From Petunia secreta (Eukaryota > Streptophyta > Magnoliopsida > Solanales > Solanaceae), in contig JARKIP010000011.1 of the NCBI GenBank assembly GCA_029990175.1, positions 24,154,001-24,218,000 on the forward strand: DNA of 64,000 nt, given 5' to 3'. Positions 14,301 through 26,417 of this stretch are shown here, in pieces (position 1 is the first letter of the stretch; every line of letters begins with the position of its first letter). The position numbers and the translations under genes are program-made. The notes under the pieces are model-generated. The model was not told the origin of the DNA and ran no database searches. It saw nothing but the letters and a program-made list of their open reading frames with translations.

Positions 14301-17300
14301 ATCATATGCCTCATTGTTATACAGCTCTTGAAGAACTAATCTACACATTTGGCGGGCCTTGGCTGTTTGTTCTTCTCCTTTTGGGTCTTCTCATTTTGTT
14401 AGCTTTAGTTCTTAGTGTAGCTCGGATGAAGTTTGTTGGTGTTGATGAGTCTCCAGGTCCTGGCCCAACACAGCAGGGTTCTCAAATTGATCACTCATTT
14501 CCATTTCTGGAGTCATTGAATGAGGTTTGTCCAAATGTCTTGCTTTTTGTCATACAATAATGCACTGTAATAGATTGTATACATTTTGCTGAGACCATGT
14601 GGAATTTGAACGTAAAAGTGGAATTTTACTATGTCTTTCTTTCAGGTTTTGGAAACAAATAGGGTTGAGGAGTCCCAAAGCCATGTCCATAGATTGTACT
14701 TTTTGGGTCCAAATACATTCAGTGAACCTTGGCACCTGTCTCATACGCCTCCGCAGCAAATAAAAGAAGTAGTGTAAGTCCATTGTTTTTCCCTTTTCCC
14801 TGTTATCGTGGCAGCTTACTCTTTGTTTTGAATGTCTTGCTTTGGTTTTTACTCATGTTTCAAGAAAGTCGTTATTTGACCGTCTCTTTTCAAGTTTGCT
14901 CCTGAGTTGATTAAGAAGGAAAATAACTGAGGAGGGATTGATAATCTCTTCAGGGGCGGATGTGAGGGTTTGAATATGTAGGTTCGGCAGAACCTAATAG
15001 TTTTGGCCCAGACCTTGTATATGTGTTAAGAAAACAACTTTGTACAAAAGTAAATTAAGAGTTCAAGTACCAACACTTGAGGTCGTTGTCCTTGAATCCA
15101 GAACTCATAAAGTTTAAATCTAGGATGAGCCTTTGCTCTTTCTGCCTCCGATGTTTTTGGATGTATTTTTCTTCATTTTAAATGCTTTTGTTAATCTGGT
15201 TTGTCTCTCTATCTTCTTCAAAACACTTATTTACAAACTGGGAAACAGCTATTCACTATTGTGTATTTAACTGCCAGATTTGAGGGAGCATTCAACACCT
15301 TTGTGGATGAGATTAATACTATTGCTGCCTACCAGTGGTGGGAAGGAGCAGTGCATAGTATTCTTTGTATCCTTGTGTATCCTCTTGCATGGTCATGGCA
15401 GCAATGGCGGCGTAGAATGAAATTACAACGTCTTCGTGAATTTGTTAGATCAGAATATGATCACGCTTGCTTGCGTTCTTGTCGCTCACGTGCTCTTTAT
15501 GAGGGCCTGAAGGTTAGATTGTGCTGGACTATTGTTTGCCATATTTTATTTTTAAGCATGTTTAGAAATTAGATATCTGAATTTCTGGTTCTTTCTACTA
15601 TTTGCTGTTCAATCTGCCATTTCTTGTACTATGGCTTTGTTATGCTTGTTTTATCCGGGTGACATTCTCTTTGATGTTTTTCTGTAAGCTTTACTTGATA
15701 CGCTGATAAAGTGGCACTAGTCTTTTGTTAAGTTTGAAACTTCAGCATCTTCATTTTCGTCAAGAGTTTCAAAAACAACATACCCAGTTTTATCCCACAA
15801 GTGGGCTCTGGGGAGGGGGTGATGTACGCAGACCTTACCCCTAGAGTTACTATGAGGACAATCTATATCATGTTGAGCAGGATAAAACAGCATCTCAATT
15901 GTGTCATAGGTCTACTTATTGTTAGTAGAGCCACGCTGACATGCTTGTCGTTAACTTGTATTTTGACTTCGTACCGCCATCGCCATGATATAACTAAATT
16001 TTTTGATTTCATCCACTGTCTCTTCAGTTTTCCGCTGTTGATTTCATCCTAATAAGACTTCCATCTAAATTTTGTCTTTCAGCCATAGTCGACGCTTATA
16101 AAGGTTAACATATTGTAAATGATGCCTGGATATGTCAGATGTGAATTATAATCTTAATATATTCATGATGATTTCCTTTTTCATTTGCAAAAATATGTGT
16201 CATTTCCCTTGTTTCGTTATGTTTCTAGTCCCAAAAGCATATGGTTCAAGAATGAATTCTCAACCTGACCTTATTGATCTTCATGACTGTAGGTAGCATC
16301 AACACCTGATCTAATGCTAGCATATGTGGACTTCTTTCTTGGTGGTGATGAGAAGCGAAGCGATCTTCCTCCTAGTCTTCACCAGAGGTTTCCGATGTCT
16401 CTGCTATTTGGTGGTGATGGAAGTTATATGGCTCCATTCTCACTTAATAATGACAATGTTCTTACCAGTCTTATGAGTCAGGTTAGTCATCCACTGCGAA
16501 CAAAAATAATTTATAGACAGAAGTAGGGATTCCAATGCTCTAATGACTTTATACTTAAAAAGATACACAATTCTTTTCAGTCCATTCCACCTACTACATG
16601 GTACCGTCTTGTGGCTGGTTTGAATGCACAATTGCGTTTGGTACGTCGGGGTTGCCTTAGTACAATGTTTCGTCCGGTGATTAGATGGCTTGAGACTTTT
16701 GCAAATCCTGCTTTGAGGATCTACAGTATCCGCATAGATCTCGCATTCTTTCAAGCAACAGCTGACAGTTACACTCAATTTGGACTTTTGGTGTCTGTTA
16801 TCGAAGAAGAAACTGGGCTAGTGCCCTGTGAAGGTCTTGATGGAGGCTCCAGAAGTGAACTATCATGGTATGGTCTGCACTTAGAGTTTCCCTCAAATAC
16901 TCTAATATGTTTCTCCCGCTTTTTCTCCCTGCAACCCTCCATTTTGACGTTCCGCCATCTGGAGTCGCATACTTCTCGTTGTTCCACTTGTGTCATTTGT
17001 TTAAGTCATGAATACATATTAAATAAGTATTGCTAGACTGTATGCATTGTTTGTATTGCTCTCAGTAGCTTGTATCTGTATCTTTTGTTCAAGTCATGAA
17101 TACATATTTAATAAGTATGCTATCCTATATGCATTGTTTGTGTTGCTTTAAGATGCTGTCATTTATTGTGAAATTTTAATGTGGACATTTGTGGTCACTG
17201 AAGAAAGTTGTGGTGGGGGGAGGGCGAGCAGAAGAAGCAGGGGTTTAATCATCTGAAGATCCTAGTAGTTCATGTCTGCAAGTTAAAGCATTTAATAATT

Positions 17301-19456
17301 GCAATGTCCTGCTGGAATTTATGTCTTGCTCGAAAAGAAGCAATTCATACCGCTAGTGCTTCCTTGAATACTATGTGCCAGTCTCTGCCATTTTTGCTAC
17401 TTGCAGTAGGCACCCCCAATATTCACCTTTTAATGTGAAGGACGCTATCAGTATTAATTTCACATAATTCCTTTTTATTTTGCCCCCACCCTGGCCAACA
17501 CACACAAAACACATTGCGATGGGCCTAACTGATCTATTTGTTTCGATGTTTGCAGTGATAGCAACATAGACAGACAGAACTCTTCGGGGTATCTTGGAGA
17601 TGAATCAAATTTAATGGGGGATGACAAAAGCACCGCAAAGCGGAAGTTTTACGGTGGTATTTTAGATATTGACAGCTTAAAGATGATTAAGGAGAAACGA
17701 GATCTGTTTTATGTTCTCTCTTTTCTCGTTCATAACACTAAACCAGTTGGTCATCAGGTCTGCCCCACGCTCTCTGTCTCTTGGCCGATGGCCTTGAAGT
17801 TAAGTTACTGAGGACATTTGTTAATGTTGCAGGATCTCGTTGGTTTGGTCATTTCGATGCTGCTGCTAGGCGATTTTAGCTTAGTGCTACTGACTTTGCT
17901 CCAGCTGTATTCGATTTCCTTAGTGGATGTCTTTCTGGTTTTGTTTGTGTTACCTCTTGGGATATTACTACCATTTCCTGCTGGAATCAATGCTCTCTTT
18001 AGTCATGGGCAAAGGCGTTCTGCTGGTCTTGCGCGTGTATATGCTTTGTGGAATATTGCATCCCTGATTAATGTTGTAAGTAGCTTTACCCTTGAGAAAC
18101 AGACTAATTGTGCCTGTCACGAACTTGCTAATCTATCCGTTCCTTCCCAACCAGGCCCATAAATCGTCAGCATTCTTTAAGTGGACCTTATATTCTGCCT
18201 TCCCATTCCTTGTGCCTTTCTTCTCTTTAATGGGTAGCTGCAATACTCTTCATGCTCGATATGAATTCTTGTTAGCATATGAATTTACATGTTTTAGGGT
18301 GATATACCTCGTCAATGTCTTTTATTTTTTTCATATGTCAGGATTTTTTTGCCGTGAATAAGTGTTAGTAAGAATTTGCTGCCTAGGGTTTTGGTCTAGT
18401 GGTAACAACACAATACATGATGTGTGTGTTAGGTGCATGTCACGGGCTCAAACGAAAGCCTGGTACTCGCTCTGTTCCAATTTATGTGGCGGTGTTTCAC
18501 TTTGAATGGAGCTTATGAAATAAAGATTGACCTTATGAAGTTTCAAAACTGCCCTTGTTAGATGTAAAGAAAAAGTAAGAGAGAGAAGATTGGAGTAATT
18601 AAAAAGTTTTTTGGTAGCTTTTAAAGTATGTAGGGCTCAACAAGGGTAAAATTGAGATAGTGCTTAGTATACTTGTTAAATAAGGAAGTTTGACATTCTT
18701 TTTGGGACAAGGGGAGTAGTATTTGGTGCAGAAGGGTAGAGGGGTTATCCGCCAAGTTTAAAACCATGTGCCACCGGCCCTCAGTTACGTAATCTACAAC
18801 CAAAACAAGGTGGTTCAACTAGTATACCAGATTCTCTCAGAGTACACGTTTTTTACACACGTGTCAATACGTGGGCCAAGTCAAAATATGTCGTTCGGTT
18901 TTGATTAGTGTGTGAAAACTATCTTGAGATGTACATTCATTTGCTTAGATGGCTTAGTGTATCTCTGTTTTTCTATTTTATCGTAAAGTTCGGATTTTTT
19001 CTCTTGACAAAATTAGAGGACCATCCACCACTAGTGGTTTTGGAAACTTAAAGAGTATATGTTCATTTCATCAAGATGGTTAACTGATATTTTTTCTGGT
19101 TACGCCTACTTACTGCTCTGTATATAATTAATTTCATACTAGATCGTCGCATTTGTCTGCGGATATGTCCACTATAGCACCCAGTCAAGCAAAAGGCTTC
19201 CTTACTTCCAGCCATGGAACATGTAAGCATTCTGAAGTCTGTCCACTGTTATTATCTGTATTTTTTTTTTTTTTGGTGGCTGTGAAAATAATGCTTTTGT
19301 TCTTGCAGGGATGAAAGTGAATGGTGGATATTTCCTTTCGCACTGGTTTTGTGTAAATGTATCCAATTGCAGCTCGTAAATTGGCACGTCGCTAATCTAG
19401 AGATTCAAGATAGGTCGTTGTACAGCAATGACTTTGAACTGTTTTGGCAGTCGTAA
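2332..19456 (+). CDS. Large secreted/membrane glycine-rich protein (At4g32920/At5g11700 family)
   Basis: The 22 exons are 2332-3134, 4856-4971, 5403-5608, 6172-6291, 7991-8119, 8212-8337, 8823-8878, 8958-9057, 9155-9272, 9580-9789, 11766-12099, 13450-13543, 13784-13892, 14253-14524, 14646-14773, 15278-15512, 16293-16481, 16581-16867, 17556-17757, 17833-18075, 19143-19222 and 19309-19456. They join in frame to 1434 residues, the usual family length. I chose ATG 2332 (TCAATGGCT context) because a signal peptide, MATLSLLHLLTVVPFLL, starts there; the in-frame ATG at 2296 would add 12 residues. A proline run follows, then a long ectodomain with repeated GGGGGG segments, then a Cys-rich part (CPKGLYGIFCE, CPLGTFKN). 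A transmembrane helix lies near residues 874-896 and more hydrophobic segments near 1279-1370. Arabidopsis homologues were once labelled ephrin-receptor-like; the function is not established. A cell-surface place is inferred. Confidence 0.93.
3135..4855 (+). other. Intron 1 of the glycine-rich protein gene
   Basis: No gene is seen in this 1.7 kb intron. Its middle (about 3925-4100) has GAACCCCCTT motifs in both orientations, as in the short hAT-like repeats common in nightshades, but no clean ends could be defined. Confidence 0.5.
6292..7990 (+). other. Intron 4 of the glycine-rich protein gene
   Basis: This 1.7 kb of T-rich intronic sequence holds no recognisable coding region, RNA gene or bounded mobile element. 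Confidence 0.5.
9790..11765 (+). other. Intron 10 of the glycine-rich protein gene, with a possible LINE relic
   Basis: A 2 kb intron. On the minus strand near 10780-10900 one frame reads SWSLWNKWNRRLF, which resembles the C-terminal end of plant LINE proteins, but it is short and surrounded by stops. Nothing else is recognised. Confidence 0.3.
12100..13449 (+). other. Intron 11 of the glycine-rich protein gene
   Basis: This 1.35 kb intron carries only A/T runs and no recognisable feature. Confidence 0.5.
14951..15135. mobile_element. Short hAT-like MITE in intron 15 of the glycine-rich protein gene
   Basis: The element starts CAGGGGCGGATGTGAGGG and ends in sequence whose reverse complement is CAAAGGCTCATCC, giving imperfect terminal inverted repeats. 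CTCTT lies directly outside both ends and may be what remains of a target duplication. The class is inferred from the CAGGGGCGGA terminus, which is common in nightshades. Confidence 0.45.
15774..15865 (-). mobile_element. Au-type SINE fragment in intron 16 of the glycine-rich protein gene
   Basis: AACAACATACCCAG followed by CCACAAGTGGG, CTGGGGAGGG and GTACGCAGACCTTACCCC is the reverse complement of the 3' half of Au SINEs. The right part (tRNA-related head) has diverged beyond recognition. Confidence 0.65.
16868..17555 (+). other. Intron 18 of the glycine-rich protein gene
   Basis: The only structure is a partial direct repeat of AAGTCATGAATACATATT at about 17004 and 17093. There is no gene or bounded element. 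Confidence 0.45.
18382..18463 (+). mobile_element. Possible tRNA-derived SINE head in intron 20
   Basis: TTTTGGTCTAGTGGTAA resembles a pol III A box and CACGGGCTCAAACG a B box at about the right spacing, as in SolS-type SINEs. The downstream half is replaced by the Stowaway-like element at 18466. It cannot fold as an ordinary tRNA. Confidence 0.4.
18466..18716. mobile_element. Stowaway-like MITE in intron 20
   Basis: The left end CTCGCTCTGTTCCAA and the reverse complement of the right end, CTCCCCTTGTCCCAA, form terminal inverted repeats. TA dinucleotides flank both ends (18464-18465 and 18717-18718). Ends of the CTCCCTCCGTTCC type and TA duplications mark Tc1/mariner-derived Stowaway MITEs. 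There is no coding capacity. Confidence 0.7.
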
Positions 19457-20390
19457 TACTCAGCTGAGCAGAAATATTCCGCTAACACCCTATCTTTTTT
19501 CTGGGTCCATTTTGATTTTTCTACATCACCCACTTTTTTGGTTTTTCTTATAAAGTCATTTAGATAGAGTGAATTGCCACAGATGTAGAAAGAAATTGGG
19601 TAGAAAACAGAGGAAAGTAAAAGAGTAGATAGAGAAATATTGAGAGGCATTCATTGTGTAACACCCCCCGCTTTTGGTTGTGCAGTTGTGTTTCTTCATT
19701 GTAAATATCCAAGAGATACCTCTTCTGGAATTCTAATGTAATCTTCGGGTGATGTTTATTACTTCATATTATTCAATAAGATATGTTTTTTCTTGCTGAA
19801 TTTTGTTGTCTATCAGTTGTGGATTTATTGTATAATTTCTGAACAGAAAATAGCTGTGGTTGAGTCTAGCAGCTAAAAAAAAGATCAAATGCCTTGGATA
19901 AGAATGAAGAAAAAGTAGGCACTTAGAATTGTGCTTTTTTTCCATTCAATTTATGTGTACCACTTTTAACAGGTTAAGCTACCTATTCAACACTGGATGT
20001 GTTCCATTTGAGACAACTTATCCAGTTTCGCCCAGCTAGCACCCAATGGGGACCTCGCAAAAATAGACACCGCTTTTGAATAACTTGAAATAAAATTAGA
20101 CAGTACAATACAAGTAGAAAATTGTACAAAGTATCAAGTTGCCAATTTCCTATATGAAACATGGGAAACAAATATGAAGTGAGCGGGAGGTTTGGTTTCT
20201 TCAGGACAACTCTGTGGATTGCCTTCTGTTGTGATGATGCTTAAGTTTCAAAACAAATACTTATCTGATGCTAATCTTTGGAGCTTTGCCACCAAAATGC
20301 AGTGAAAGGATAATTACGTAGAGGTATGGCAACTTGTTCTTCAACCCATTGTTAATGTGAAGGTTAAGTAGCATAATTTAATCCAATTGG

Positions 20391-20616
20391 GTACAACAAT
20401 TTATGTGGCACTATTTCCCTTTAGTCCGTCAAAAAAAAAAAAAAATGTCGTCTTTCTATAGGCAAAAACAATATAGTAGAAACATTATACCTTCATGAAA
20501 TGATTTCAGGCCACCCAAACTTTTATAATTTGTTTTAAACCACAAGTTTCAAAAGTCTTATTTCATCTTAAACTTCATGTCTAAGTCAAACTCCGCACAT
20601 AAAATGGAACAGAGAA
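20391..20616. mobile_element. Diverged Stowaway-like MITE
   Basis: The left part, CAATTTATGTGGCACTATTT, and the right part, GTCAAACTCCGCACATAAAA, are roughly reverse-complementary and match the ends of known CAATTTATGTGGC-type elements. The exact boundaries and the TA duplications are uncertain. Confidence 0.4.
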
Positions 20617-21025
20617 TGTATACTTTTTTCCGATACCCAATTGGGATCCTTACCAGTAGAAGGTGAAATATTTTGGATATGTAAAAGAGCGAGGCAATAG
20701 TGGGAAGTCCCCCCTTATTTTCTATTGTTTTTATTCTGCGGTGGTGAATCTCCAGTTGAAAAATTGGACCCATCTATAAGAGGACAGACTGAATGGTCCA
20801 TTCAGATTCAGGTTGGTTAGTGAACTATTTTGAGTCTATATCACAACGAAGCCATAGTGGAAGAACCTTCATTTCATCCTAATTTTGCATTCATTCCCCT
20901 TCAAGAGAAAAGGAGGGGATTGAAAAACATTTCCTCTTTTCTGCCTTTCTCTGTAATAAGTTTTACAACCTTGTTGGACCAAGCATACAACAATGCATAT
21001 AGGTACTAGACAAGTAGGTCTTGAT

Positions 21026-21140
21026 AGAGTCCCAAATCAATCATGACAAGGGTTATTTGGTCTCTTTATATAGTCTTACACAATCCTCACCTCATGAGCT
21101 ACTCCAGTTTTTAGGGTTGAGTCATACTTTTATCAAGTCT
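21026..21140. mobile_element. LTR fragment of a TRIM family
   Basis: GGTCTCTTTATATAGTCTT followed by CACAATCCTCACCTCATGAG and GGTTGAGTCAT matches the LTR of the small element at 32032-32333. No primer-binding site or second LTR is present here. Confidence 0.5.
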
Positions 21141-21416
21141 GGAATCAAAGCTATCGATGATCTTGTAAAAAAGGAAAAGTAAAGAACACCAATTCAGATA
21201 CTCGTGGACCTTTTAGGTGAAGAACTGAACAACAAACTGGAGATAAAAGGCAGTAGGAGCTACGACATTTTACACATCAAGCCAGATAATTTGCATCAAG
21301 ATACAACTTGAAAAAGATTTTGGTGGATGAATTCTCGTCTTCCCTCTACTGATCAAAATATATAGAAATATTTTGGTCATCCCCTTAAAAGTAAAATGTA
21401 AATTATCTAAACAATG

Positions 21417-23624
21417 TCATTCCTTATTCAACACTTTGGGAACTTTGATGTAAGGCTCCTCATAGCTTGGCACAGCAGAAATCAATGCTTCCCTAATGAT
21501 GAAAACACATACAAAATCACTTGTTTGCTTGGAGAACTGCAGGGCCAAATAACAAAAAAGAGTGTAGAAGGTGGAGAACAATAGTACCTATTCTCAAACT
21601 TTTCAGGTACATCTCCGCGCAAATTATCTCCCTCGGTATCTGTAAATCAAGAGAAAAATGTCAGCACGAAAATTCAATGTTGCATTGGACACTTTGTTGC
21701 TAAAAGATCTAGCACTCTGGCACATATTTTTAGCACTCAAGTCGGCAAAGAAAATAAAACAAAACATTTAGATTGTTCAAGGTTAAGTGACACAGAATTT
21801 TCCAAGGAATATGATTGACAGCTAACTTTTGTCATCTTTACTACCTTGCAATCTGTTTCAAGTTTCAATAGGATTTTTAAGTCCAACAAAGACCTAGATG
21901 GCAAAAGACCAGTAACCTTTGACAGTTTAAAAAATTGCTTGTCTACCTTAACGCGGTAGCTTCTTTCAGGAATCCATTCCTAAAGACACTGGGGCACAGA
22001 GGTAAAACAGTGTCGCTGTCTATTCAGCAGATTACAATTTGCAAGCAAATTAATTTCCCCATTGTTGGTGAAATGGAAGACACAGATTAGTCAAGCAAAT
22101 CTTTGGCATGTCACTTTTGGGGCAGGGTCACCATACAAAACAGAAGAAGCAAATATGTTGAGTGTTTGCAGGTGTCTGTTGGTGCATAACACTGGAGATA
22201 AAAAAACAGCCATCTGATACCGTTACTTTGATTTTTATTGATAAAGTTAGCATTTCAATTCCTTTTTTTCCCCTTAATAATAATAACAACATGTTAGCGT
22301 TTTCATATCTTATACCATTCTCTGATTTTGATGCCATATGAAGCAAGCAATATTTAGATAACCACACGACATGATCTTCAAGAAATTCACTTAAATCTTT
22401 AAAGAATAAAAAAATAGTTAATTAAGTATCTCAAGTACCTGCTCTTATTGCTGGCTCAATACTCTGCAAATCAACATCTTGAAGTTGTCCAAACCTGTTT
22501 CTCCAGCAAATATACACCACAAGAATCAAAACAATGAAAGTAGAAAATACACCATCAGACAGAATGTTATCTCTATTAAGGAAATGAATGAACATTCAGC
22601 TTTCCCTTAGTTTGTACAGAACAAATAAGTATCCACAAAAACCTTGAATTAATGCCTTAAAAGTTCCAAACTATTTCAAGTTCTAACACGACTGGAATTC
22701 TGACTCAAAAAGAACAAAGACTCTGAACATTAACTGACGGCAAATTTATGTGATTAAATAAGCATAGATTCAGCAAACTGCCCCCTTCCTCACCTCAATC
22801 TCAAGGAAAACCAGGAAAAAAAAAAAGGAAGCATTTTGGCATACAAAATCAGAGGTTCTCTTTATACAAAAAAACTGAGCAACAATTTTATGAAATTTTC
22901 AGTTGCATCCACCATTGGAGTTTTAACTTTTAAGACATAAATTGTTTATCTTTAGCACGGTCGACTAAAATAAAAGTAATCAACAACACTTACTATAAGA
23001 TATCATCTGTCCAAACCTTGGTGGACAGAGTGACCTGAAACCTCTGCTGGCAGGTATGAGGTGTGCACAAGCTAGTCCGAACACCACGGTTATCAAAAAA
23101 CAAAAACAACACTTGCTACATATACAATCTTAAAATTTTTTATGACTGAACATATACCTAATGTACCTATATTACAGAAGCAAACCAAAAAGGCAACAAA
23201 TTTTCTATAATTACAACACCATTTTAATTCTTTATAATATTAACCAACGAGCAAATAAAGACACAAAGAAAAAGATACCAATCTATAACTTGTCGAATCT
23301 TGGGAGCAAATTCTTCAACCTACATACAAACAAAAAACCAAGAAAATAAACCCAAGATTATATTTTGATTGTATAAACAATAATAATAATAATAAGGTTA
23401 AAAATGAAAAGGGTAATGATTACTTCATGAGGTGTGAGTGAAATTCGAGCAGTTTCAGCTAAACGAGCAACATTAGGAGGTTCAAGAACACTTGATTTTA
23501 CAGTGTAGCTTCGTTGGGCCGTTGAATGCTTAGGCCCAATTGATAAAATGCCATTTTTAGTGAAATTGAACAAGAAAGAATGAGTGGTTGGTTTCAGTAA
23601 ATGCAAAGTTTTGATGGTTCCCAT
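21417..23624 (-). CDS. GATC: Glutamyl-tRNA(Gln) amidotransferase subunit C, organellar
   Basis: The five exons in transcript order are 23624-23424, 23319-23279, 22494-22439, 21639-21588 and 21492-21417. They join to 142 codons (141 residues plus stop) with GT..AG introns throughout. The first 45 or so residues are basic and Ser/Thr-rich, consistent with a transit peptide. The core NVARLAETARISLTPHE, FAPKIRQVIDWFGQLQDVD and PAIRAD is the signature of GatC. In the GatCAB complex this small subunit stabilises GatA and helps turn Glu-tRNA(Gln) into Gln-tRNA(Gln) in plastids and mitochondria. The protein is slightly shorter than the Arabidopsis one, mainly at the leader. A 1.4 kb inverted repeat begins 232 bp upstream of the ATG and may affect its promoter (inference). 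Confidence 0.95.
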
Positions 23625-23855
23625 GGCTGGTAAAGTCGTGTGTTCTTTGTTGAGGATGGGATAGTTATCTTGGACTCATAATTTACTAAAATATCAAACT
23701 TTAGGTGATTGTTTTGAATTATTGGCATTTCGGGGCATTGTGTGGCATAAGTTTTAATTAAGTGAAACCTTGCAGTCATGAAATATCAATAACTTCCGTC
23801 TCATAGGCAAAAACTATAACTTAAGCCTAATTGGTAATAAAGGCCTTTTTTTTTC
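23625..23855 (-). promoter_or_regulatory. GatC proximal promoter and 5' leader
   Basis: Only 231 bp separate the GatC ATG from the inverted-repeat element. No clear TATA box is seen on the minus strand. The outer edge is a run of nine T that also appears, longer, at the far side of the element. Confidence 0.35.
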
Positions 23856-25270
23856 GGAAAAGGGCCAAAATTGCCCCTCTACTATGGCAAATCGGACCAG
23901 TTTACCCTCCGTTAAGTTTTTGATCTACCACACCCCTGCCGTTACCAAAGTACACCATTTTGCCCTTAAAACTGACGGGCCTCCACCGTGTCAACAACGT
24001 GGCTGCCACCTCACTGCCATGTAGATCCAAACCATAGTAGAGGGGCAAATTTGGCCCTTTTCTGTTTTTTCCAAAGTCGTTTCTGGACTAAGTTTCAATA
24101 CTTAGAGAAGACGTTTCGATGCTTAGAGGAGTTATTATAAGAGAGAAAAATGTGCTAAGAATGGTAGATAAGATATTTTGCGAGAAATATGGAATTAAAA
24201 TGATACTCCCTTCAGTTTGGTTCCATAAGAAAGATATACTTTTGAATTTTGTGACTAAAATTATCTTTACTAAAGATGAGATAAAAGTTTAAAAATAAAA
24301 TTATTTCTAAATAAATATATATGTTCTTTTTAAAAAGACTAAAAGGTAAAATGTGCTACTCCTATTAAAGTGGATGAACAGTTCTTTCCGGTGTTTCAAT
24401 TTAAAAAATATTTTTAAATTTATCACAAAAAGTGATTTTTGCTACATATTGACTTATTAACTTTAGTTTAATCTCTTTTTCTTTAATGGCATACTTTTTG
24501 TAACAATAGAAAAAATATAATAAAGTATTATGTTTAAAATCACAAATTCTAGTATGCATTAAAGGAAAAAATATAATAAAATATTATTTTTACTACATAA
24601 AATCTTATATTTCTTTCTACTGTTACAAAAAGTATGCCATTAAAGGAAAAGAGATTAAACTAAAATTAATAAGTCAATATATAGCAAAAGTCACTTTTTG
24701 TGATAAATTAAAAATATCTTTTAAATTGAAACACCGGAAAGAACTGTTCTTCCACTTTAATAGGAGTAGCATATTTTACCTTTTAGTCTTTTTAAAAAGA
24801 CAATATATATTTATTTAGAAATAATTTTATTTTTAAACTTTTATCTCATCTTTAATAAAGATAATTTTAGTCACAAAATTCAAAAGTATATCTTTCTTAT
24901 GGAACCAAACTGAAGGGAGTATCATTTTAATTCCATATTTCTCGCAAAATATCTTATCTACCATTCTTAGCACATTTTTCTCTCTTATAATAACTCCTCT
25001 AAGCATCGAAACGTCTTCTCTAAGTATTGAAACTTAGTCCAGAAACGACTTTGGAAAAAACGGAAAAGGGCCAAATTTGCCCCTCTACTATGGTTTGGAT
25101 CTACATGGCAGTGAGGTGGCAGCCACGTTGTTGACACGCTGGAGGCCCGTCAGTTTTAAGGGCAAAATGGTGTACTTTGGTAACGGCAGGGGTGTGGTAG
25201 ATCCAAAAACTTAACGGAGGGTAAACTGGTCCGATTTGCCATAGTAGAGGGGCAAATTTGGCCCTTTTCC
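23856..25270. mobile_element. 1.4 kb fold-back element: near-perfect inverted repeat
   Basis: The left end GGAAAAGGGCCAAAATTGCC is mirrored at the right end (…GGCAAATTTGGCCCTTTTCC). The arms, about 23856-24535 and 24590-25270, stay complementary over most of their length with scattered single-base differences, around a short loop near 24563. Each arm starts with a 200-bp palindrome-ended module (23856-24063 and its mirror at about 25063-25270) bounded by copies of the same 30-bp terminus, so the element is a nest of inverted repeats. T runs flank both sides. No coding capacity is seen. MULE-type or Foldback-type origin is possible; the class is not settled. Confidence 0.85.
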
Positions 25271-26417
25271 TTTTTTTTTTTTTTTTAATTTACTGCGGTT
25301 TTATGGTGTCATTGTTCTGTAATTTTTATGATGGACTTTAGTATCGAGCTCAAGCTTAAAGAAGAGGCCAAAACTTCCATGGTGGTTTATTTGCATATCA
25401 GCATTTAAGGCTCAATCACTTTATAAAAACATTTAGAGTGTAACCATTTAAGTTCATACTCTGAGTTGAAATTGATGTCGACTTCAAAGTTCGGTCTCCG
25501 TTAGTGAGTGAACGGCGACTTTAATCTCAATGGGTTGAAGCAGATGAATTGTGGGGAATGGGGATTGAAGGAGGGAAGGGAAAATGGAAAACATAAAAGG
25601 GTCAAATTTGCCCATCTACTATACAAAAACAATTAGTTTAATCCTTCATAATACTTTGTGAACAAAAATATCACATCGTTAGTCAAGTGGTTCAAATATA
25701 CCCTTCTCCGTTAAGGCGGTCTAAGGTAGACTTCTACTCCCACATGGTATTCACATTTTGATGATGTGGACACCACCCATTTCGATCCCTCCCCTTCACT
25801 TCTTCTTGCACCACTAACATCTTCCGTCCCATCACCACTGCCACCACTAAAGAATTAAGTTACTTCTGAAAAAGCTAGATCAAAGTAGAGGAGATAAATC
25901 TTTCCCAACACCAAACAACATAAAAATCCAGAAATAGTTTTTTAAGATCTAACAAGGCAATGTCCGTAAAAGCGTCACGGAAAGTCACAATGAAACCAGC
26001 AGAAGTGAAGGACCCAAGCCTTCCTCTTCTCAAGGCCTTTGGAACAAGGTGTAGTTATACTCAAATATAGAGCTCCACGATGGATTGAGCTATGAGTTGC
26101 AATTTCATACCTCAAGTTAATTATGCCACTCATTCTTTGTGATACCATTTTTACTTGTCTTGAATGTTTAGTCTGTTTAATTGTTTCCTTCAATCGATAG
26201 AGAGATCATTCTCAGAAGAGCTGTCGTAATAGGTAGTGTAGCATAACAAAGGGGAAACCAATATTTTTGTCCCTTTGACACCAAAAGCAGTACAAAAAGG
26301 AAAGAAACAAGGACTCTTCGAGAAAAGAAGGAAACTCATTATATACAACAATAGACCAGACACAAGGTAAAGTTACAGACACTGGGTAAAGCAACATAAT
26401 AAGGGAATGCAACATAA
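25271..26417. other. Intergenic region between the fold-back element and the CABIN1-like 3' end
   Basis: No gene is seen. Near 25597-25625, AAAAGGGTCAAATTTGCCC and the following ATCTACTAT form a diverged copy of the fold-back terminus, suggesting a relic of the same family. The CABIN1-like 3' UTR should lie at the right end. Confidence 0.45.

Larger units (their letters stand above)
19457..21416. other. Convergent intergenic region between the glycine-rich protein gene and GatC
   Basis: This holds the 3' UTRs of two convergent genes. A likely polyadenylation region of the plus-strand gene is near 19770-19800 (TTCAATAAGATATG). A diverged Stowaway-like element lies near 20391-20616 and an LTR-like fragment near 21026-21140. 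No further gene is seen. Confidence 0.5.

Noticed and set aside
18382..18463. A possible tRNA gene from TGGTCTAGTGGT and a B-box-like motif
   Set aside because: No cloverleaf can be drawn: acceptor and anticodon stems are missing. A SINE head is the better reading.
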